Part shown: piece after piece, positions 8,378 through 14,585 of the stretch
Numbering within the stretch: the stretch's first letter is position 1
Layout: each line of letters opens with the position of its first letter
NCBI GenBank assembly: GCA_035416745.1
Contig: DAOLNV010000114.1
Span: forward strand, 1-14,585
Reading direction: 5' to 3'
From: Candidatus Hydrogenedentota bacterium
GTDB lineage: Bacteria > Hydrogenedentota > Hydrogenedentia > Hydrogenedentales > SLHB01
DNA: 14,585 nt
Translations under genes and position numbers: made by a program
The notes under the pieces: model-generated
What the model saw: the letters and a program-made list of their open reading frames with translations, nothing else
What the model was told of the DNA's origin: nothing
Database searches by the model: none

Positions 8378-9032
8378 ACCCGACCCCCCGAATGGTATGG
8401 ATGTATGGACGGGTGAATCCCTCGTCTATCTTGTCTCGCAGCCGGCTCAGCCGCGATTCCACCACATTGGTCTGGGGGTCGAAGTCGTATCCCCACACAT
8501 GCTCCATGATCATTGTTTTTGATACCACCCGGTTCGCATTGCGCATCAGGTAAAGCAACAAGGCAAATTCCCGCGGCTGCAACTCGATGCGCTTGCCCTC
8601 GCGCCGGGCTTCGTGCTTGAGCACGTCCAGCGTCAGGTCCCCGACTGTGTACAATGTTGGTTCCGAGCTGCCCTGAGCCCGGCGGACCAGCGACTGAAGG
8701 CGTGCTATCAGCTCCGAAAACGCAAACGGCTTCGTCAGATAATCATCGCCACCCGCCCGGAGCCCCGCCACGCGGTCGTCTACCTTCTGTTTGGCGCTCA
8801 GGATGAGGATCGGCGTCTTCACGCCTTCGTCACGCACCTTCTGGATGACCGCGAGCCCATCCATCTTAGGCATCATGATATCCAGCACTGCCACGTCATA
8901 CTGTCGCGAAACCAGCAGTCCCCAAGCCTCTTCCCCGTCGGACCCAACGTCTACGACAAAACCTTCCTGTTTAAGGCCATTGACCAGAAACGACAAGATC
9001 TTCTCATCGTCGTCCACAACAAGTACTCGCAT
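8355..9032 (-). CDS. OmpR/PhoB-family response regulator
   Basis: A 225-residue DNA-binding response regulator. The receiver domain (1-115) has the acidic pocket at D7-D9 (VVDDDEK), phospho-accepting D51 (VLDIMMPKMDG), S79 and K101 (LTKPF). The winged-helix effector domain runs from about 125 to 225, with RIELQPREFALLLYLMRN, the recognition-helix region NVVESRLSRLRDKID and the wing IHTIRGVGYVIR. I chose ATG 9030-9032 over a longer open frame reaching 9119: GGAGG lies 5 nt before it, the product then starts MRVLVVDDDEK as usual, and the extra 29 residues look like untranslated leader. It is the first gene of the locus, overlapping the kinase. Tandem 11-bp repeats upstream of it and upstream of the pump are its likely targets. 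Regulators of this family bind DNA as tandem dimers on such direct repeats. Confidence 0.96.
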   Translation of the reverse strand: MRVLVVDDDEKILSFLVNGLKQEGFVVDVGSDGEEAWGLLVSRQYDVAVLDIMMPKMDGLAVIQKVRDEGVKTPILILSAKQKVDDRVAGLRAGGDDYLTKPFAFSELIARLQSLVRRAQGSSEPTLYTVGDLTLDVLKHEARREGKRIELQPREFALLLYLMRNANRVVSKTMIMEHVWGYDFDPQTNVVESRLSRLRDKIDEGFTRPYIHTIRGVGYVIRTEV

Positions 9033-9100
9033 CAGAACCTCCGGACTCGGCGGAAACAACGCCGCGGCGGACGGATTGCGCCGAAACGACGTATCTTTTA

Positions 9101-9149
9101 AGTATACGCTAGGGTTCAATGATTATCGAAGGATTGCCAAAAGGTTGCC
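9101..9149 (-). promoter_or_regulatory. Candidate autoregulated promoter of the two-component genes
   Basis: On the plus strand, three units 11 bp apart read ATTATC (9122), ATTGCC (9133) and GTTGCC (9144), matching the (A/G/C)TTGCC units of the kinase-pump gap. On the minus strand towards the regulator gene, TATACT (9106 to 9101) is a good -10 element about 15 bp beyond the repeats. There is no convincing -35, as expected for an activator-dependent promoter. The resulting leader would be about 60 nt. Repeats are observed; function is inferred. Confidence 0.42.
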
Positions 9150-9162
9150 GGCCGGCAACCTT
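9141..9162. repeat. Perfect 22-bp palindrome in the divergent intergenic region
   Basis: The half-site AAGGTTGCCGG is followed immediately by its exact reverse complement, giving a 22-bp perfect palindrome that contains the third 11-bp repeat. Its centre is 119 bp from the regulator start and 105 bp from the divergent gene start. It could be a dimeric operator serving both directions, or a cruciform/hairpin (9-bp stem, GGCC loop). No T-run follows it, so a terminator is unlikely. Confidence 0.6.
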
Positions 9163-9256
9163 CCCAACCTGCAATGTTCCTGAAACCTTTGCGCAACATT
9201 CACCATTGAGAATAAATGCCTATCAATGAAGAACAAACGCAGGAAGGAGTTCCTCC

Positions 9257-10033
9257 ATGAAGACCCATGCGCCAACGCTGTATCTGCTGGCCGCCTTGGC
9301 TGCGATTGCGCTTTTCCCTTGGGCGGCACTGGCTATTGAACCAACCGTAATTGAACCCGCCGACCCTGTCACGCCACACGAGATCGCCGTCGAACAAGGC
9401 GTGCAGTACATGGATACGGGCGAGAATGAGTGGAAATCCGAAACCGAAATCTCCATCGGACTGAACAGGCACCTGAAACTGGGTGTTTCCGTTCCGTTTG
9501 TCTTCGAGGAAGAGGACAACGGCGAATTGAGCGATGTTGGCCTGTTCATGGAGGGCGTGTTTAACCCCGACTCAGAGTCCACGATGGTCGGCGGCGAGTT
9601 GCGGCTGAACTTCCCAACGGGCGAAGACAGCGAAGGGTTGGGAGGCGAGGCCCAGCTTCGGATTACGCAGCCCCTGGGCACGGGAGAAAAGCACGCCCTC
9701 CATCTGAATCTTACGGGCTTCTACGACAACGTTGAAGAAGAAGACCACCATGGTTGTTTCTCCTCGCACGAATCTACCGACAAAGAATTCAGGTTCGGCG
9801 CAGCCCTCGGCTATTCTTTCAACGTTACCGAAGCCACCAGCCTGACAACCGCGTTGTCTCATGAAGAAGACTACGAAGACTCAGATGACGCCAACCTCCT
9901 TGAGCTGGGTCTTTCCCACGATTTCGGACCAAACTTCACCGCGGGACTCGGTGTCGGGACCGGGCTGGACGACGACTCGCCTGACTTCCAGGCCAAGGCT
10001 GTGTTCCAGTTGCGATTCAAAGCCGGCAAGTAG
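9257..10033 (+). CDS. Acidic outer-membrane beta-barrel-type protein divergent to the pump regulator
   Basis: A 258-residue exported protein. The signal peptide occupies about 1-26, cleaved after ALA. The mature chain alternates polar and apolar residues in repeated short strands separated by acidic turns, as in small outer-membrane barrels: EISIGLNRHLKLGVSVPFVF, GGELRLNFPTGED, EFRFGAALGYSFNV, AKAVFQLRFKAG. It most resembles the loosely defined porin-like families annotated as transporter or phenol-degradation MetA-like; I cannot name a specific function. A loop at about 157-175 is unusual, with clustered Glu/Asp followed by H164, H165, C167 and H171, a possible metal-binding surface. The ATG at 9257 has AGGAAGGAG 7 nt upstream. 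It shares the divergent regulatory region with the response regulator, so co-control with the pump is plausible. No terminal Phe of the classical barrel signal is present; the chain ends FKAGK. Confidence 0.75.
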   Translation: MKTHAPTLYLLAALAAIALFPWAALAIEPTVIEPADPVTPHEIAVEQGVQYMDTGENEWKSETEISIGLNRHLKLGVSVPFVFEEEDNGELSDVGLFMEGVFNPDSESTMVGGELRLNFPTGEDSEGLGGEAQLRITQPLGTGEKHALHLNLTGFYDNVEEEDHHGCFSSHESTDKEFRFGAALGYSFNVTEATSLTTALSHEEDYEDSDDANLLELGLSHDFGPNFTAGLGVGTGLDDDSPDFQAKAVFQLRFKAGK

Positions 10034-10419
10034 GCGTTGTGTCTGAAGCGCCAAACGCTGCCTTTCAACTTCGATTCTCAACAGCGGTGTGATCATGAAA
10101 CGTGGCGGCCGTGTGCGTGCTGATTCGGGAGGGCGCCGCCCCCAACCGGTTTTCCGCTACCGGAGCGAGCGAGGCAACCCGTCCGTCGGGGCATCGAGTA
10201 ACCGCGGCCAGCCAGCGCGTGCGGAGAAGGCCGAGGGGGAGCGAGGGGGGGAAATGGGACCTGGAGGAGATGCATACAGACGCTCGCGCAAGATTTCCGA
10301 CTTTTTTTGCAGTTGTCTGCGTACCGCCTACTGCGTCCCGTTACCTTGTTGACCCTGGTCAGTCCCAATCCGCGTCACCAGAACTGTTCAGCAACTCCAT
10401 CAAATGTTCTGACCATACG
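10034..10419. other. Convergent intergenic gap of 386 bp with no gene found
   Basis: The gap lies between the 3' ends of the barrel gene and the glycosidase gene. The only open frames are short or run antisense into the glycosidase gene and have low-complexity Arg/Pro/Ser-rich translations with no family resemblance. It contains a purine-rich G tract (about 10221-10268) and seven Ts at 10302-10308 that follow no good stem. I see no clear intrinsic terminator for either gene. Confidence 0.6.
10235..10258 (+). other. Possible G-quadruplex motif
   Basis: The plus strand has GGGGG at 10235-10239, seven Gs at 10245-10251 and GGG at 10256-10258. Taken as four runs of three Gs, loops are 7 nt or shorter, which meets the usual G3+N1-7 pattern. 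It lies past the stop of the barrel gene, in the gap between convergent genes. Its role is unknown and chance in GC-rich DNA is possible. Confidence 0.3.
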
Positions 10420-12504
10420 CTATTTGCCCGTCTCAACGTCGAAGAGCGCCGACACGGTCGTATCCTCCAAGACATCGAGACGGATTCGGGGATCGTTCCC
10501 TCTTCCCTCCCACTCGCGGAACCGGAATCTTTTTCCTTCGCTGGCTTGCGTCGGATTCGAGGGGTCCATGAATTGGCCGAGCCGTTCTCCGCCGCCGTAC
10601 CCGTTGGGAGTTTTCATGTCAGCGGGTACAACGTCGACAATCTCAATGGTGTGGGGGCCGGGCGCATCAAATATTATCTGGAACTTTCCAAACATCGGCC
10701 CAAGCACATATTCCGTTGTCCACCGTCCGCTATGCGTCCAGTAGTCGAAGCCGTCGATGCGAAACCGCACCTCCCCTAAAGCCGGTGATGTCACAACGGT
10801 GAGTTTCGGCCCCGTAGAGCCAAGTTCGTCCTTGTTTTCCGGGACGAACAGATAAACTCTGCCTGAGTAGCTTGGTACGTGCAGCCTTCGCGTTTTGGAC
10901 AGGTCCAGAATACGACCTTCGTTACTTCTATCTTCAAATCCCCCATTGCGAAGCAACTGTAGTTCGGCCGACTCGAGCGAGACGTCGTCAAACCACACTC
11001 TGCCTGTCTTGTACCGCAGCAAAGCATGCAACGTAATGCTGTGGATAGGCTTCTCCGGGTGGATCGTTACGCTTTTGGCTTGCCAATCGTGCGTGCCGGT
11101 GTCGAAGGGCGCCACTTGACCATAGAGTGGACTGCCATCATTGTAGACAACATCTGCATAAAGCGAGTAGTTGGCGTCTGCATCGCCACTCACGTTTTCC
11201 GCTCTGCTCCATCCACTGATGGTGATCGGCGCGGGGGTGGCCTGACCTAACTGCACCGTCTGAACGGCTCCCGCGGCTTCCGAGACACTCGCCGTGGTGC
11301 AGACGATGCTGTGATTACCGCTGTGGCCGTTCTTGGTGTCCAATACATATCCCTGAGGACCGGACGTATCCCAGTGTTGGGCTCCCCCCCCGAAGATATC
11401 GAAGAGGCGCGCGCTTGGAATGGGCGGAAGAAGTTCCATCTCGCCGGGCTTCTCTTTGTCGGGATTCACTACAACCATTCCCCGTTCAAACACTCGATAG
11501 TACAAGCCGTTCTGTTGCTGCTCCTCCGCAACAGGTCTGCCCAAACGCAGCCGGTAGAGGTCCGCAACCTCCGGGTCGGACGGCGAGCCGCCGCTCCACA
11601 CGAACCCCGCGAGCCGCGCGCTTGCATAGCAGAAGAAGGCATCCTCCCGGACACCGTAGGGCGTGTGTCCCAGGTAGCTCAGGGCCTGAATTTGCTTGCC
11701 GGAGCGCACGAAATCCTGCAGGTCAATGCCCGCCTTGTGCCAGTGCGTCTCCCAGTCAAACCAGCGCTCTTTGCTCACCCATGTGCAGATATACGATTCC
11801 AGCATTTCCGCGTCCAGGTACTTCCAGAACTCCCGGGGCAGCGAGGGCGGATTTGCCGAGTTCCCGAGAACCGCCCCGTCCGGTTTGAACTGTTTGACGA
11901 CCTCGCGCACCCGTTTCAGGAGCATGGCAAACGCGTGGTTCTGGTCATCATAGAGATGCTGGTGTTTGTTGAACTTCGGCCCGAAACATTCGCCACGGCT
12001 GCCGAGGTTGTCAACGAAGACCCCGTCGGCGCCGAATTCCATGATTCGCGTCACCCAGGCTACCATTGCGTCTTGATAACCCTGAACATTGGGACACGTG
12101 GTGTACATGTTCTTGGCGTCTTCCGATTCCCAGAATCCCGTTCGTTTCAGATTGCCCTCGGCATCGATTTCAATGAAGTCGGGATGGTCCTTGAGGTTCA
12201 AATCCTCGTAGGTCTGACTCGCAAAGCCCTGATAGAATGTGACGTACGGGAAACAACGGATTCCCAGAGCATGGCATCGCGCGAAGAAGTCCCGGTTCAC
12301 CGGGCAGTGCGTTATAAACGCCACCTTCGATTCCGCGAGCGAAACCCAATCTTGAACATTTGCACCGATAATGTATGTCTCCGAGTCCACCAGCCAGTCC
12401 GGCGCGGATTCGCCGATATCAAGAGTCTGGGCAAGAGCCGTTCGTTCCTCAAAACCTGCCGCGCCGCACACGACCGAAGCTGCAATGAGAAGAATGGCAT
12501 TCAT
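10420..12504 (-). CDS. Secreted multidomain glycoside-hydrolase-like protein (TIM barrel + carbohydrate-binding module)
   Basis: A 694-residue protein with a short hydrophobic N-terminus (about 1-26) that is probably a signal peptide, though without the usual positive residues. Residues about 35-350 read as a TIM-barrel hydrolase of the poorly characterised GH-like families: FITHCPVNRDFFARCHALGI, then FPYVTFYQG, FGADGVFVDNLGS (D165), AVLGNSANPP and AEMLESYICTW (E236). D165 and E236 are the best catalytic candidates. Residues about 385-515 look like a CBM4/9-type module (HSGNHSIVC, ending GRVWFDDVSLESAEL). The last 170 or so residues form a beta-rich domain I do not recognise (SYSGRVYLFVPENK, VRFRIDGFDYWTHSG, a final VSALFDVETGK). 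The ATG at 12502-12504 is fixed by an in-frame TAA six codons upstream, and GAGGAG lies 7 nt before it. Substrate is unknown. Confidence 0.72.
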   Translation of the reverse strand: MNAILLIAASVVCGAAGFEERTALAQTLDIGESAPDWLVDSETYIIGANVQDWVSLAESKVAFITHCPVNRDFFARCHALGIRCFPYVTFYQGFASQTYEDLNLKDHPDFIEIDAEGNLKRTGFWESEDAKNMYTTCPNVQGYQDAMVAWVTRIMEFGADGVFVDNLGSRGECFGPKFNKHQHLYDDQNHAFAMLLKRVREVVKQFKPDGAVLGNSANPPSLPREFWKYLDAEMLESYICTWVSKERWFDWETHWHKAGIDLQDFVRSGKQIQALSYLGHTPYGVREDAFFCYASARLAGFVWSGGSPSDPEVADLYRLRLGRPVAEEQQQNGLYYRVFERGMVVVNPDKEKPGEMELLPPIPSARLFDIFGGGAQHWDTSGPQGYVLDTKNGHSGNHSIVCTTASVSEAAGAVQTVQLGQATPAPITISGWSRAENVSGDADANYSLYADVVYNDGSPLYGQVAPFDTGTHDWQAKSVTIHPEKPIHSITLHALLRYKTGRVWFDDVSLESAELQLLRNGGFEDRSNEGRILDLSKTRRLHVPSYSGRVYLFVPENKDELGSTGPKLTVVTSPALGEVRFRIDGFDYWTHSGRWTTEYVLGPMFGKFQIIFDAPGPHTIEIVDVVPADMKTPNGYGGGERLGQFMDPSNPTQASEGKRFRFREWEGRGNDPRIRLDVLEDTTVSALFDVETGK

Positions 12505-12557
12505 ATTCGTGCTCCTCGGTTACTTGGCAACCCCCTGTTCACGTTGCTGAAAGGCCC

Positions 12558-12585
12558 GCAATAGGATTCGGTCTGACCTTGTCAA
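12558..12585 (-). promoter_or_regulatory. Promoter-like sequence upstream of the glycosidase gene
   Basis: On the minus strand a perfect -35 TTGACA (12585 to 12580) is followed after 16 bp by TATTGC (12563 to 12558), a partial -10. The leader to the ATG at 12504 would be about 45-50 nt. The -35 sits inside CCTTGTCAAGG (12577-12587), a near-perfect inverted repeat with 5-bp arms that may be an operator. The rest of the 265-bp gap (12505-12769) shows no gene and no clear terminator for the upstream gene. Confidence 0.45.
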
Positions 12586-12769
12586 GGACTACGTTCAATA
12601 GAATCTAGTCTGTAAGTCTTGCGCCGTCAAATGGCGTTGCGGCCTCAGTGCCCACCTGGGGTGGAGATTCCGGTCTGTTGCCGACGTTTCTCAAAAACGG
12701 TCAGAAGCTGTTTGCGTCATAAATGGCGACTACAAACGGTGACAGTACTTACTCAGCGACGCTACACAT

Positions 12770-14585
12770 TCAGAGACCAGACTTCAGAGTTGACCGGAGA
12801 CCCAGTTCGGCGGGTTCACACGGCACGTAGTACAGGTCGAATTCCCACCAGTCCCCGCCTCCGGGGCGGTCGTCCAGATAGATCGCTGCAACGTAACCGT
12901 TTTGCTCGGAAGGTTGCTCCAGCACAAACGGCCGCAGGGGTCTTGAGACCGTGTCCACGGGGACAACCGTCACTACTCCCTTCGGCAATTCCGCCACGGC
13001 ATCGCAGCGTTCGACCTGCGGCGGGTCCCACCGCAGATGCTCCACGGTCACCTCGGACCCGCAGACACGTAAAATATCCTCGCCGTCGACTTTACCTCGC
13101 CAATGCAGGACCTTCACCATCTGCGCCACGCGGCTGTCGGCCACCGTTCGGTAGGCGGCCTGTTCGCGGGCCACGGCAGCCTCGATCTCGTCCATGGTTG
13201 GCGCGTCGGCGAGCGCTTTTTCCGCCATGACTGGGTCGCGAAGCGCCTGCCCGGCATTCAGCAGCAGTTGGTCCACGCCGAAGAGCTCGTAGCGGAACCC
13301 TGGAGCGGCCGCAAATTCATTGCGCGATTCCAAGAGGTCCGAGCAGGCCGCCTCAAGCCGGCTTCTGTTCGCCTCGTTGGTGACCTCGCGATAAGCGAAG
13401 AACGCGAAAATGGTCCTGAAATAGCGGTTGTTCGTCTCGACCAGGAGCCGGGTCAAGTCGACGGCATGTCCAATTTCCTCCGCCTGTTGCGTATCCGCTA
13501 TCTGGTCGCGCACCGACAAATACCTTTCGCTCATTGCCCGGGCCGTCTCCAAGCCATGGTCAAGATACATAAGCGTTTCCGGAATCCACGGCTTACACCG
13601 CAGATGAAGCATGCGCAGGAATTCGATATGCTCCTTGCCGCCGTCGATCTGCGGATACCCATCGGCGATGAACTGCCCCACCCGTATATGCGGCAATGAA
13701 TTGAACTGGCCGTACGCGGCCGGTTCGGGGTACAGCCCGTACGCATATGCCTCCGGGGACATCATTAGAAGATCCGCCATGGCTTCAGCCGCAGGGGGTC
13801 CGAAATGGATGGAGGCGAAATCCCGCGCGATCTGACGAACATCCTCGTGGCGGTCCCAAGCCAACCGAAACACCGAGTAGGCAGTGAGGCAGCGCGTCTG
13901 CCAGTCGTCCGACGCGGGCAGGTCTAAACTGATCCCTTTAAGGTTGCTCTTCTTGACGTCCATCATGGTTTCCAGCCCCGCTTGGAAGTACGGGCCGGGA
14001 AATGTCGGAAACAGGGTGCCGCCGGCGTGGTAGTCCATGGTTTCGCACACGACCATGGTGTTATGCGGCGTCTGGTTGATGGTCGGGTTATACGCTTGAA
14101 ACCACCAACGGTCGTTTTGGGTGAAGCTGGGGAACAGGTAAAGATTGCGGGTGGGAACGGAGTCCGTGAAAACTGCCCGGTATACGGCGGGCTGGGAGTG
14201 CTGCTCGTACATGTTGGTGGACCATGTGTGGAGCAGGAGCAGCTTATCGTATTCGCCCACGACGACATCCCAGATCTTCGTGACAAATGTCCGATACCGT
14301 TTTGCGAGGTCCCAGTCACACCCTTCACCGCCGTGTAGCACGTCGAACGTCCTGTAGTTTCCCCGGTATTGCTGCTCGTCTGCCGTAAACGTGCATACGC
14401 CGTCCAGCTCGGGCATGGCCTCGAGCAGCCGCCGGTATTTGGCCTGTACGGCATCCCAAAACCGGGGGTCGGCAGGATTCAATGTTGCATCAAACTCTTC
14501 CAGCAGCGACGGGTGCCACGTGAAATCCGTCCCGAACGCCACGACCTTCATGTGCAACGCGTGCGCATACGTTGCCAGCTCGCGC
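12770..14585 (-). CDS. Partial glycosidase-like protein, 5' end outside the window
   Basis: The frame is open to the right edge, so the start is missing. The sequence before the first Met at 14549-14551 (RELATYAHALHMKVVAFGTDF) reads as the middle of a barrel strand. The visible part is just over 600 residues. The first 300 resemble an alpha-glucuronidase/beta-hexosaminidase-like TIM barrel: WDAVQAKYRRLLEAMPELDG, VCTFTADEQ, RYRTFVTKIWDVV, LLLLHTWSTN, NTMVVCETMDYHAGG. The Glu of TADE (codon at 14375-14377) and of VCETMD are possible catalytic residues. A helical region follows. The C-terminus (about the last 110 residues) is a small beta domain beginning LHWRGKVDGEDILRVCG and containing VLEQPSEQNGYVAAIYLDD, a module I associate with Planctomycetota/Verrucomicrobiota glycosidases. 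It lies upstream of the other glycosidase on the same strand, 265 bp apart. Family assignment is tentative. Confidence 0.5.
   Translation of the reverse strand, partial: RELATYAHALHMKVVAFGTDFTWHPSLLEEFDATLNPADPRFWDAVQAKYRRLLEAMPELDGVCTFTADEQQYRGNYRTFDVLHGGEGCDWDLAKRYRTFVTKIWDVVVGEYDKLLLLHTWSTNMYEQHSQPAVYRAVFTDSVPTRNLYLFPSFTQNDRWWFQAYNPTINQTPHNTMVVCETMDYHAGGTLFPTFPGPYFQAGLETMMDVKKSNLKGISLDLPASDDWQTRCLTAYSVFRLAWDRHEDVRQIARDFASIHFGPPAAEAMADLLMMSPEAYAYGLYPEPAAYGQFNSLPHIRVGQFIADGYPQIDGGKEHIEFLRMLHLRCKPWIPETLMYLDHGLETARAMSERYLSVRDQIADTQQAEEIGHAVDLTRLLVETNNRYFRTIFAFFAYREVTNEANRSRLEAACSDLLESRNEFAAAPGFRYELFGVDQLLLNAGQALRDPVMAEKALADAPTMDEIEAAVAREQAAYRTVADSRVAQMVKVLHWRGKVDGEDILRVCGSEVTVEHLRWDPPQVERCDAVAELPKGVVTVVPVDTVSRPLRPFVLEQPSEQNGYVAAIYLDDRPGGGDWWEFDLYYVPCEPAELGLRSTLKSGL

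Noticed and set aside
9033..9119. N-terminal extension of the response regulator by 29 residues
   Set aside because: The internal ATG at 9030-9032 has an excellent GGAGG at 5 nt and gives the canonical receiver start. The extension would also place the -10 candidate inside the coding region.
10378..10411. Inverted repeat CAGAAC/GTTCTG as terminator of the glycosidase gene
   Set aside because: The stem is only 6 bp with a loop of about 22 nt and no T-run follows on the minus strand.
10102..10779. Plus-strand open frame of 225 codons starting in the convergent gap
   Set aside because: More than half of it is antisense to the glycosidase gene, the rest is Arg/Pro-rich low-complexity sequence, and I see no convincing ribosome-binding site.
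11311..12564. Plus-strand open frame of 417 codons
   Set aside because: It is antisense to the glycoside-hydrolase-like gene, which has a signal-like start, a good ribosome-binding site and recognisable domains. The antisense product shows no domain.
12618..12641. Two TTGCG units upstream of the glycosidase gene as a third copy of the regulator box
   Set aside because: They are 18 bp apart, not 11, and no third unit is in phase.
12680..12710. GACGTTT / AAACGGTC stem as terminator of the partial glycosidase
   Set aside because: The stem is bulged and not followed by a T-run in the transcribed direction.
1..14585. CRISPR arrays, tRNA or rRNA genes, insertion sequences
   Set aside because: No regularly spaced long repeats, tRNA-like cloverleaf, rRNA-like segment, transposase frame or terminal inverted repeats were seen on either strand.

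Overview
The window comes from a Gram-negative, GC-rich bacterium. It encodes an outer-membrane factor, two lipoproteins with lipoboxes and an outer-membrane barrel protein. A dockerin-type module and two large secreted-type carbohydrate-active proteins point to a polysaccharide-degrading lineage such as Planctomycetota, Verrucomicrobiota or Hydrogenedentota. That placement is an inference from gene content; no marker gene is present.

Layout. Positions 107-903 (minus) hold two gene relics run together: the tail of a dockerin-bearing protein and the head of an isoprenylcysteine-methyltransferase-like membrane protein. Positions 950-9032 (minus) are one regulated efflux locus, read from 9032 downwards: an OmpR-type response regulator, its histidine kinase, a TolC/CusC-type outer-membrane lipoprotein, an RND permease and a periplasmic adaptor lipoprotein. 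The regulator and kinase genes overlap, as do the three pump genes with each other; a 113-bp gap separates the kinase from the pump. Divergent from the regulator, 9257-10033 (plus) encodes a small acidic outer-membrane beta-barrel-type protein. A 386-bp convergent gap follows. Then come two minus-strand carbohydrate-active genes: a multidomain TIM-barrel glycoside-hydrolase-like protein (10420-12504) and a partial glycosidase-like protein that runs off the right edge (12770-14585).

How it works together. The two-component system most likely senses an envelope signal and switches on the tripartite pump. I find the same three-unit tandem 11-bp repeat, with an (A/G/C)TTGCC-like core, both in the kinase-pump gap (6936-6963) and in the divergent region ahead of the regulator (9122-9149). 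This is the arrangement used by PhoB/OmpR-class regulators. It is therefore the best candidate operator of this system, and would imply autoregulation plus separate control of the pump. The pump's substrate is unknown: the gene set and the methyltransferase relic recall metal-efflux loci, but the permease carries the Asp-Asp proton-relay motif usual for hydrophobe/drug pumps.

The glycosidase pair has its own promoter-like sequence upstream of 12504 and no visible functional tie to the pump.
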